This document shows, one piece after another, positions 37,501-49,500 of a DNA stretch of 64,000 bases (within the stretch, counting starts at the first letter, position 1; the number at the start of each line of letters is the position of its first letter). The stretch spans positions 2,611,848 to 2,675,847 of the forward strand of contig CM032662.1 in assembly GCA_019095985.1 (NCBI GenBank). Direction: 5' to 3'. A program made the position numbers and the translations under genes. The notes under the pieces were generated by a model. That model saw only the letters and a program-made list of their open reading frames with translations. It searched no databases and had not been told where the DNA came from. Source of the DNA: Streblospio benedicti (lineage: Eukaryota > Annelida > Polychaeta > Spionida > Spionidae).

Positions 37501-40500
37501 TTTTTGTGCGGGTGTTAGTCAGAGAAATGTAAAATGACAAATTCGGTGTGTCACAGTATTTGTATGTATAGCTTTTTGTCATCTGCAGTACAGGAGCAAT
37601 GAGCTGTATGCTCCCCAGGGAGTTGAGAAAGATACAGCGTGATTAGAATGCCAATGACCTGGTGTAGATGTAAAGTTGCTAAAAAAACAAAAACGGCAAC
37701 ACTGTTCATTATGACTGTAGATAAGCACTTTTAACCACATTTGTTTTGTTCTTTTCATATGATTATTTTATTTTAGACACCATGAGAAATACTGGTAAAG
37801 AATATTGGGAATGGGAAAAAAACTAAAAAACATTTTTCATAGTACTCTTCATGCAATGAGAGAAGCTGCAGATGGTGAAGCCAGATTAAATTGGATAGGA
37901 AAGATGCTAAAACTGAAAAGAATGGAATGAGTCATTAGCGCACTGGTGCCAGTGAGTCTATGCTGTGGCGACATCAGCTTGTTCGGCTTGATTATTGATA
38001 TTACCTGACTCAGTCTCTTTCACAGCCAAAATCTCATTTTGCCCAATGCCATAAATCTATTTACCAGGTGTTTGCAATGAGCTATTTTTTCCTGGAAATT
38101 TAACCCTTAGAATAATGCAACAAACTGTTCACGTCTGCTCTAGCCTTCATTGTTCTGGCAGCAACAACGATATTGTTCATTTCATGGCTAGACAAGCTGT
38201 GTATTCACGGATGGGTAATTTATGTTTTGAGATCAGATAACCAACCAGTTATAAGCATTGTTGAAAGCATGACACATATCTTTTTACAGTATTGGAGTAT
38301 TGATGAATGACGCAACGTTTTTATTTTAAAGTTCCGGAAAACCATTATTACTGTAGCGTGCATTGCAATATTGTCTGACGTCGATTCTTTTTGTCCCATT
38401 CGCAATCAATGCGCATGTACCATATGCATTTCCGTCAATAAATGCATGAACAAATGTTTCATGTACGTCATGATAATTTCGGTACATGCATATTGATATA
38501 TTCGTTTGCACGTGTATAAAAAATATCTGAATTTTAGATTATAACATGGTCTTTAAACATAGAATCAAAATTATTTATAACCAGTTATTATATCTGCAGA
38601 TTGTTGTTTTGTTTAGAAATTGTCTATATTTGTAAAATGTGTATAGTAATGGCTAGAATTACAAATTTCAGAATGCATTTTTTTATTCTTCAGTAGTTGA
38701 AGTTTTATGGATATTTCCTTGTAAATTGCTTATTATATTAATCATGCATTCAGTTTGAACAAAATGTGTATCTATTTGTCAGTGCATATGAAATTTGATT
38801 TAAAAATTTAACTAGTTCTTTCAATAAAAATGTTCACATATAGATTCAAAATACTGTCAAAAAGAAAACTCATCCAAGAATATTACTTTTTTTGTGTGTG
38901 TGTTTTTACTGTTGACTATGTTGGTGATAATGTCAATAAATGTCAATAAATCATAGAAATATGGCTGACGATCCATAGTATGTTTGCTAATGAGAAGATG
39001 CTTAATTGGAAGAACGAATTCCAGGCGTGAGAACGACCAAACAGTGTAGGGTTGATGGGTTGACGAACATTAAATCTAGATCAGTGTATTATTTCAATGG
39101 CTCCTGGGAACAGGATGCCTGTCCTCTGATATAAATATCAAGTATCAAGTTATCTGAATAGACTTGAAAATCCCCGTATAAATATTTAAAAATGAAAGCT
39201 ATTTTTTGGTTGGTAAAAAATGCAATGCTTCTATCAACGTCTTCAACAATTTCTCAACATTTTGATTATTTTTCAACAAGAACAATCATGATCATAAATT
39301 GTCATAAATGGAAGAATTTTAAAAGTACCCTCTTGAGTGGTCACAGTTAACATTCTTGCTTGGATACCAGTGATAAGTGCCAATTTTACATCCACCTATG
39401 ATAGATCATTAGCATGATTGTTCTAAGAAACCACGGCGATTATGCGGTTACCTACAATTAATTGTCGTCTGCTCCTGAGCACAAAGAATGGCCGCCCCAC
39501 CAGGTGATCAGCAGCTGTCATGGTCGTGCAGAACGCATCCACTCAATCTTGTCTTGTCACTCAACAAATTTTAGGCACCATTTGCTGTGGTCTGTTTTAT
39601 TTATCCTGCATTCTCCTTGCCAGAGACGTTCTCTTCATTCAAGCGTAGTTTGAAGTGGTTGGTTTTAAATCTTGCAAGGAAAGAAAAAACTCACATAATT
39701 TCTCTGTACTTGTACTATAGCGTACATTAATTCTTCCTTATTAGCGGAGACTGTGTTGTATAAACACAAAATATATTCTTGTCTCTTTGGTACAATTTAT
39801 TCAATAGTATGAAAGAAAAAATGTTACTGTCAACTTTAAGAGTTAAGATTAGTGATAACAATATCATAAACCTCTTCAGTCTTTTAAAGGAAAAACAACA
39901 ATAACAACAACAACAAGTAACTTCCATGTACCTGTAGATGCGATGCGTAGATGAATAGATGGCCGTTTAAATGACAAAAGTGGGTTACTAAATGATTGAT
40001 ATCTAGTGATTGATGGTGGCCATTAATGGTAGTCTGATGTAGCCTGTCATGCTGTCAATGCATAATGTATAACATCATTGTTAAAAGTGAAGATTTATAA
40101 CCCTTAATCGTTTTTTAGGTCTTATTCAGGGTAAAAGCCAAGGTGATGTTGATAAACCATCTTAATTGATGTGATAAAGACTGCCGATCAATGCTCAATT
40201 CTTGTCCACGTAGAAGAGTATAGGAGAAACAATATGAGATATCACTGCAATATTATTGAGCAAATAGATATAAATCAGACATTGAGGCAGTGCGCTGTTG
40301 ACTTTATGCACATTTATCTCTTATATGCCCTCAGAGATTTGACTAATGTGCTAGGAAATGTGAGGACATGAAGTGGGGTTCGCACTAGATTAAATTGTAT
40401 GTAATAAATGGGCCAATAGAACTGACCTCAGTGGTAACATTTCAGTGCTCAGTGGTCAAAATGAATGATTCATATTGTGGTAGTGTAAGTAAAGGTTACC

Positions 40501-43500
40501 GTTTTCTGATTGATGTAGGTGAGATTATGTATTAAATGTGTAAGATGTTGCTTCTATAGATATGAATACTTTGCCTATGGAAAGCAGATGACTGAAGATA
40601 CTACTGTTATCTTGAGAAACAAAACGTCTTGAAGCTAAGCTAAAAGCAATCATTGTAACAAGTGTGCTTACTTTATGTTTTAAGTCTTTAACTATGACTT
40701 TAGGAATGCCGAAGTATGTGCACTTGTTTTCTGTTTGAAAAGTTGGAAGTAGCGTGTTAACAGCCCGAAGCAAAGTTTCAATTAACTTGTCAGGTGGTCA
40801 TCTTAAGTATGAGTAGGACAATGATAACATTGAATAATGTTTTTCAACTCAGGACTATTTTAATCATGGCCATTGTCTAAGCCCACAGGTGTCTTCCATG
40901 CGTGAATAAAATGACCCCAGTGTCAGTGGTTAATTAATACCACCTGTGTGCATTTTCTTGATTCTTTAAAATCTATATCAGTGATTCAGTGGTTAAATTC
41001 TGGTCATTCTCCTTTGTATGAAACAGGACGTTGAATTGCACAACTCTGCTGAATTAATACATTTCAAAACCTTGGATAGATGATAATTATTTCCCTGGTA
41101 TAAGCAGTCATTTTGAAATCAATCAGAAGGAAAACAAAATTAAGATTTGAGAAAGGTGGAAAGAGACAATTGGTAAAATAGAAAGCAATAGGAAAGAAAA
41201 TGATGTTTTATAAACGACTCGTGTGTAAACCGGATCAACTGTATTCGTTATCTGCAATATTTGTGATAGTAACTCAGGCATGCCAGGCCGTGATAGGTAA
41301 TACATTTTGTCGAAAGATGCATGTGTTCATCTGGATAGTTTTATGATGAAAAATGTTCCATGTTCTATATTAAGGTTCGAAATCGTATATCATCACAATA
41401 TAGGTGTTCATTAAATTTATACTATAGAACAATCATATAAAGTATTACTGATATTATACTTTGGCTGAATGGGAATTGCATAAAAGAGAATGTGAACCAT
41501 TTTCTTAGAAATAAATGCCTTTACTGAAGTGTGGTGATTCACTGAAAATCCCTTGTTGAAATTCATTGTGTATGTAGTCTGCTAATACTGGAGAATGAGT
41601 TTTGTAAATTGTAAAAAAGTATACTGACACACCCCAACAGGTCTCCTTATCTACTGACTCTTCATCTCTCTCTGGAAACAAATCCTCCTAAAGATGAAAA
41701 ATTCTGACAGTGTTTCCTGATAATTACGCTGCTGTGAATAATATATAGGGGAGAAAAGCTAGATGGCACAAAATGTACATTTTGCATTCGCTGACATTGT
41801 AACACCCATAATAGTGTCATTTATGTAATGGAATATCGCCTTTATGTGTTTCCAGATAAAAGACGCGTTATTCCAAGTTAAAAAATCAACTTACTTCTTT
41901 GTTACTTTCTCAAGATACACTACTCAAAATTACTATTCTAACTCAAATGCATCGTGGGTTTCATGGCTTTCCCATTCACACAAAGTCCGATGTTCATGGT
42001 ATAACCTGTGGGCCAACTGAGCTCCTTTTACTGGCAGTTATGTTTGATTCACGGCTGAACTTATTTCGCTTCTGTTTTTTTAATTGGTCGAGAGCTTCCA
42101 AATCAGTCAGCATTATTGGTGCTTTTGAATAAGGGCTTATTTTCAATAAGTAATAGATAAGATGACTCAAACAGTAATTGTTGTCTTCCAGTGTCCGCGT
42201 CCACCCCGTCCTTCCCGGAGCTGCGCTTCACGTCTGAGCCGTCTGATGTGGTGGTTGCGCGCGGCGCGCCCGTGTTACTCAACTGCTCGGCGCAGCACAG
42301 CGGCGCGGCGCCCAGCATGGCCTGGGTGCAGGAGGGAATCCCACTCAACACAGAGGGAGACAGCAGGAGGTACGTGTTTTTTAAATCTCCCCCGTTCTGG
42401 ATGGAGATTTCTAGCTTTGCTTCTTTCGGCGTCTGTCCGTCCGAAATAAACAGCCTCATAACTCAAAAACTCTTTGAACTATTGCTTTGCAAATTGAATA
42501 TGTTTTGTTTGAGGAAAAAAGTACCTCTCAAAAATTTTTGTTTGTACTTTGGACTACTTTTGATGAACTTATGAGCATTTGGTGTAAATACCTTAACACT
42601 CTACCGGGAGAAGTATTTGACCTATAATATCACCAAACGTCATATTTAGCTTCATTGTACTACTCTCCAAAGCTGATTAAATTTTGGTGTACTTTGGCCT
42701 ACTTTTTTGATGAAGTTACGATGTGTTTTTGATTATTCTTCAAATTGGATAGAGATATGAATTGCATCCACAAAAGAGCTTGCTTAGGAAAGTTGTTATG
42801 AAAGTTATCGTTTTTTTTTTATCAAAATAACTAGATGAAAAAAAATATTTGAAGAGGTATGTTTAAGGTATTATGGAAATGGGTAATGTGATATAAAACA
42901 TGAAATGAAATTGTTTCAAAACTTCGATTTTATTCTGTACTAGGTACCAGCTGGGGAACGGTTCCATGTACTTTGAGTCTGTGGAGCACACGCGCACAAG
43001 CCGGACGAGGGGGAGTACCAGTGTGTGGCGTCAGTACCCCAACTGGGTACTATAGTCAGCAGAAAGGCAGTTTTAACTGTAGCATGTAAGTTGTAAAATA
43101 TATTTCACAGATAGTGATGATTTTTTTAATACCACCAATAATTGTGAATGATATTTATAGTTGTGGTCATCATTTGCTTTATGAAAATATTTTTCTAAAC
43201 AAGTATAATGAATACCTTTTTGACTAATATACTGTAAAACTAGAAATTTTTGCGCACGATTTAATTTGCGAATTTCGTGAGTAAAACGCAAACTTAAAAA
43301 TCTCAATATTAAATAGTCACAAAATGATTTATAGATGAAAATCGCAAAATTTAATAGCCACAAAATATTCTAGTTTTACAGTAATTGCCACACAGTATAT
43401 ACTATAATTATAGAAAATAAACAAATATTTCGTAAATTAAACATTAACGCTGATTTTTGTTTTTTTTCCAGATTTGAAGTCTTTCAGTGCTGAGCCCGTG

Positions 43501-46500
43501 AGCATATCAGTTTACCTCGGCGACACGGCCATGTTTGACTGCCAGGCGGAAGGCTCGCCCACCCCGGAAGTGCGGTGGTACAAAGACGATGTGGAAATCG
43601 CCAAAGACAATTCCAATTATATATTTCATTTGGACGGAGTGTTAGAGATCACGAGTGTTCAGTTCAGTGACTTGGGACGGTATAAATGTAAAGTTGAGAA
43701 TGTGGAGCGATCGCGAACGAGTGACAGTGCGTCGCTAACACAGGAGAGTGACGTCTGTGAGTATTGAGCATCTTACAGATATAGAATATACAGTAGAACC
43801 TCTCTATTAGGACCACCTTTGGGATGACCAGTGTTAGGTGGTCTCAATAGAGAGGTGGTCTCTATACAGAGGTTCATTTTGGTAGCTTTATGAAGATTTG
43901 GGACCATGAAAAGTGGTCTTATTAGAGAGGTGGTCTCAATAGAGAGGTGGTCTCAATAGAGAGGTGGTCTCAATAGAGAGGTGGTCTTAGTTGGAGGTTC
44001 TACTGTATGTGTTTCAATTAAGTTACCACTGGATTTTCTGCATATGCATACGTGAATGGATAGATACCACGTTGTCAAGGAAAAAATATTTCATCGATAA
44101 TAGCATTGAAGGCTGTCTTTGCTATGATTCAAGGTCGTTTAAATGTCTGTCTCGTCAGCAATTGTTACCTACTATTAGATATTACGTCTTCTCCGGTGTA
44201 AGTTTTACAACATGCCACCTTCACATTCGATGCCGCGTGATGTTGTTACTATAGCGATGATGGCTTCAATTTTGTGGAGATGAGCAGCAGAAAGCGGAGC
44301 AGTGATCGCTGATGGGTGAACGGCGTCTGCTGTTCATTGTCGTCACTTTATCTCATAGAAACGTTTCCGTAATTCTAGTTATTATGTAGTAAACAATATC
44401 AGGCCTAGTTTGAATGAGTATTTAAGAGTGACAGCACAATAGAGTTTAGTTACATTTTTATAGAAATAGTTTTTTAATGAATTTGATATGTGTGTTAAAA
44501 GTGAATAGGAATATAGTGAGTGTAGAAATAGAAATCAATTTGTAGGTTGTATTCCTATTGATAATCTTAGAATGAAATGAATGTAGCTGTTTTGGATGTT
44601 TAAATTTATTGATTGAAAACTTTTCATTTAGGTCTTTTTTTTATTAACAGACAAATATTTCATGGATATTAATTTACATGTAGCATTTGTGAAGCCTAGT
44701 CCACGAGTCAATATTGTGTCAATGAATTCAATTTACTCAAATTATGTATACAGTAATTTTATGATTTGGTAGTATTGGGGTAGTAATATACAATTAAACT
44801 TTGAATCATCCCGAAAGGAAAATCCTTGGAAAGAAGCAAATCTAATGTTTAGTTCGACTTGAAGTCTAATATTTATCTTCATTTTGAGGTTTTTGAATAC
44901 AATAGTCACAAGTTGTGTCAATAATGTAGGCTCATTCTATGACACAAGAAAACGAAACTAATTCATTTGACAAGCAATGACTTGTGGTCCGGCTTTCTAA
45001 TCCTGTGCAAATGTGTCACTTTTCAGCGAGTTATTTTCATTTTCTCATACCAAGATGACATGGTGTCTTTTCAGCATTATATGAAGGTGTAGCACCTCGG
45101 TTCGTTCTTGTGCCAAAAGACCGAGTGTCGTTAGAGGGCAGCATCGTCGTCCTGAACTGCGGAGCGAATGGGAGAGACAACAACGGCAGCCCGCCGACAA
45201 TCACATGGCTCAAGGATGGCGTCACCATTGACATGGAGTACGTATTTTGTCATATTCACCAATGTACCTTGTTAAAGTTACAATACGCTATGCGTTCGTT
45301 ATTTGCACAAAATTTATCATCTTATAACTATTCTTATTAGTTTGTCATATGTAATTATTTTTGCTCTCGTGCAATTTCTATACACTGCTAAAATGTACTT
45401 TCAATTCTGGCAAATTCAAAAATCAAAGTTGAATTTCATTCAAATTGTTTTATTTGTTTTATCATCTTACAAAGATCCTTCTCTAGACATAGGTAAAAAT
45501 AAAATATTATTTAAAATAATAATGATACAGGATGAAACCAAATCAAAAATGTTCATTTGAGTGCATCAATCAAACAATATTTCATAGTTCCAAACTTTAT
45601 ACATGTATATAGACACCGTTGCAATGTAAATAATAATGCCAATTTATTGTTATTTATTGATGAAATCACAATCATAAATGACATTTAGTGATCGAATAAG
45701 TAATTTACAAGAAACATATCTGGTTTTTTTATAGTTACAAAAAATATACATGTATTATATGGTTACCTATATTAAATAATAATGATTTTAGGTTAATGAT
45801 CAATAAGTCTGGCAAAGACCTGGCGTGAATAAAGAAGATTTCAAAATCCGAATATCATCATCTGATAGTAAATCTTTTCAAAAGACACCATAATGTACCA
45901 AATGATACATTAGTTGTATATTTGAAGATAGGTGCTCTATACATCATCTTTAAAATAATTATTTCTTGAATTTTTTTCAATGAAAGACCCCGTTATATAA
46001 AGACGTAGTAAAAGTAAATGAACATCATCTGCCAGTAAATCTTCCAACGACACCGCTGTAATGTAAACAACTGCCCTGTGTTCCAGTGAGGAGGGCTCTC
46101 TGCTCTATTCGGGGGACCGGGGCAGTCTGCGTCGACAACGTGAAGCAGGCCAGGGTTGGGTATATACATGCCGCGCCGCGCAACATGGAGGACTCCATCG
46201 ATGCCGGCGTCAGTCACAGTCCATGGTATGTATATCTGTCTGATTTTGATCATTAACCTATCAAGATTGTCTGTAACAGAAGGTCATAGGTTTGATATCT
46301 GTCTGATTTTGGTCATTAATCTAGGTGTTGAGCAAGGCCCATCCCATTTAAAGCGATTGCACAAATTTGTGATCGTAGGACTCACAGCACCAGTCTAAAT
46401 GTCTCAGGTCATTGGATGAAATTCTTCTATGATAGTTAAACTGCAGTGTAATTAGCATTGTCAGTCTAATACAAGCATTCTATTGATGCTGAAGCATTTA

Positions 46501-49500
46501 TGACAAATGATCAATTGATGATCTCTGTCTGGTTTGATCTGGTATTCTATCAATTCTAAGTCACTGTTCTGCCAAAACTTACCACTGTATTGACAAGACA
46601 ATGTATACATTGACATTTATATTTATATTTACATTTTATATGATATCTGTCTGATTTTGCATATACAGTTATTCTATTCTATCACGATTGTCGACATTAT
46701 TCAAACAATGAACATTTAATAATGTTTGTAATCTTATTATGTTTAGGCAGACATGTTAAGCCATTCTTATTTCTTACTTCTGTAAAAGTTATTTTGTTCA
46801 AACATATATTTCACTGTTGTAACCTCTTCATAGTAGAGATTATGTATTTAGGATAACAGTATGTGCGATTATAATTCTATGTCTTGTAGAATATTTAAAA
46901 ACCCAATGTTTAATTTTTCAGTCCCTCCGCGATTCGTCCAACGACCTCAAAATGTCGCTGCTCAACTAAAAAGTGAGGCGCAGTTCGACTGTGAAGTCGT
47001 CGGCGTTCCCAAACCAAATATCGTCTGGCTCAAAAACGGAGATCTCTTTACACCGAGTGACTACTTTCAAATCATTGACGGAAGAAACCTGAGAATACTT
47101 GGCTGTTAGAATCCGATGCCGGGATCTACCAGTGTATGGCGGAAAACGATGTGGGGGAACATTCAAGTCAGTGCTCAGTTGATCATCACCCAGCCAGGTA
47201 ATTCTATTAGAGAGAAGCGGGTTGTTTTGGTAAACGATGGCTTGAAAGATAGAATCGCGTCATTGATAGGCCATGTATGTAAAGTGAATGATTTCATCTT
47301 AGGAGTTAATTGAGAGATGTATATAAGTTATATATGCAAGTTGTTTTAATTTGGACATTACAGATGGTCTCATAATTGTTTTGTATTTTTTGTCAGATTC
47401 TGTATTTGTTTGGAGACAGAAAAAGGTAATTTAGAAATTTTATTAAATTGTTCCAACGTTTCAACACAGTGTCCTCTTCAGGAAAATATATACAGTCCAA
47501 AGAGTAAAATTTAGAAACTAAAAACAACAAATAAACATTAATAAGCATATATAAGGTACAACCTCAGTGATAATGGGTGTTAAGATCGTTATTTAACTGA
47601 GTAAGTATTGCACATTTGTTCTATATTTGTCTTATAATAGTTAGTTATAGGTAATTCTAGTTTAGACATATGGTATGCGACAGTTTTACAGTATTGACTA
47701 GACAGTAGGTGTGAATTGTATTAATGGTGGTTTCATAATGTGTCCATAATTTTTTTGTTTGCAATTTCAATATATGCTATAAATATGCTATCAATTCTGA
47801 CCTGCGAGTTTCATTACTCGATTTTTGTTATCTTGTTGCGATAGTTCTATGAAGAAACTGATTAAAATCAAAGTTGAATTATTGGATTTTATTGTATAAA
47901 TCATAGAGCAAAGCAAAATGGTTTCAGAAAGCTTTGTAAATTTGTTTCATTTTGTCTTCCAAAGATCCTATTATCTCTAGACGTTGGTAAAAGTATAAAT
48001 ATTACAATATAATGAACAGTATGAGAAAAGTGTACATTCTGTGATGATGAACATCATCTGATAGTAAATCTTTTCAATGACACCGTAATGTAAACAATTG
48101 CCATGTGTTGCACAGTGAAGAAGACTTGAGGTGCTCTATAGTGATTTTTTTTTAAATAATTATTTTTTGAATTTTTGTCTTCCAAAGATCCTATTATCTC
48201 TAGACGAAGTAAAAGTATAAATATTACAATATGATGAATATCATGACATCTGATAATAAATCTTTTCAAAGACACCGTGGTACCTACACGTTAAATAGGT
48301 ACAGGTGATGATCAATAAGTCTGGCAATGACCTGGTGTAAATTGTAAAGTCGTGAAAGCAAGACTTGCAGCAGGACTATAAACCACCACATTTACATTAG
48401 TATAAATATTGCAGTATGATGAGCATCATCTGATAGTAAATCTTGCCAACGACACTGTAATGTAAACCCCTGCCCTGTGTTCCAGTGAGGAGGGCTCTCG
48501 CTGCTCTATCGTGGGGACCGGCAGTCTGCGGATAGTGAAGGAGGCAGGCGGGTGGGTGACATGCCGCGCCAGGAACATGGAGGACTCCATCGATGCCGAG
48601 GCGTCAGTCACAGTCCATGGTATGTATATCTGTCTGATTTTGATCATTAACCTATCAAGATTGTCAGTCACAGTCCATGGTATGTATATCTGTCTGATTT
48701 TGATCATTAATCTAGCCTTTGTCAAGGCCCAAGAACAGCATTTAAAACGATTAGTGAAATTTGTGATCGTAGGACTCAGAACAGCACCAGTCTAAATGTC
48801 TCAGCCCAGCGGATGATATTCTTCTATGATATTTAAACTGCAGTGTATTAAAGTCAGTCTAAGATATGCATTCTATTGATGCTGAAGCGTTTATGACAGT
48901 CCATGGTATATATGTTATCTCTGTCTGGTTTTGATCATTATTCTATCAATTCTACTCTCACTGTTCTGCCAAGCAAGCTCCTACCACTGTATTGACATAG
49001 ACAATGTAATGACATTGACATGTGGTAGGAGCTTGCTTGGCAGAACAGTGAGAGTAGAATTGAATTCACAAGCAAGCTTGGGGAAAATACATATACAGTT
49101 ATTCATATTCTATCACGATTGTCGACATTATTCAAACAATGAACATTTGATAATGTTTGTAAGGTTATGTTTAGGCAGACATGTTAAGCCATTCTTATTT
49201 CTTACTTCTGTAAAAGTAGTTTTGTTCAAATATATATTTCACTGTTGTAACCTCTTTATAGGATAGATTAGGATAACAGTATGTATGATTATAATTCTAT
49301 GTCTTATAGAATATTTAAAAAACAAATGTTTACTTTTCAGTCCCTCCGCGATTCGTCCAACGACCTCAAAATGTCGCTGCTCAACTAAAAAGTGAGGCGC
49401 AGTTCGACTGTGAAGTCGTCGGCGTTCCCAAACCAAATATCGTCTGGCTCAAAAACGGAGATCTCTTTACACCGAGTGACTACTTTCAAATCATTGACGG

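Larger units (their letters stand above)
16506..42191 (+). other. DCC: DCC-like intron 1 (25.7 kb), repeat-poor
   Basis: Begins at GTAAGT and ends at TTCCAG. Only a few elements are recognised (18720, 24543, 32034, 33786, 36310, and tandem repeats at 23454, 34874 and 35378). I found no convincing exon inside. Scattered GC-richer blocks, such as 24280-24425 and 33150-33200, could be regulatory. Confidence 0.6.
45340..47329 (+). repeat. Intragenic tandem duplication, left copy
   Basis: Intronic flank plus exon copies 46087-46225 and 46922-47197, matched by the right copy at about 47760-49752 with an offset of about 2.42 kb near the exons. Introns are similar with many small differences; exon 7 is nearly identical. 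Confidence 0.85.

Noticed and set aside
42103-42459. Open frames on both strands over receptor exon 2
   Set aside because: Shadows of the GC-rich Ig1 exon; only the frame with FTSEPSDVV has homology.
43788-44010. CRISPR-like array of GAGAGGTGGTCT units
   Set aside because: Units are contiguous without spacers, lie between TA-flanked inverted ends of a MITE, and the DNA is eukaryotic.
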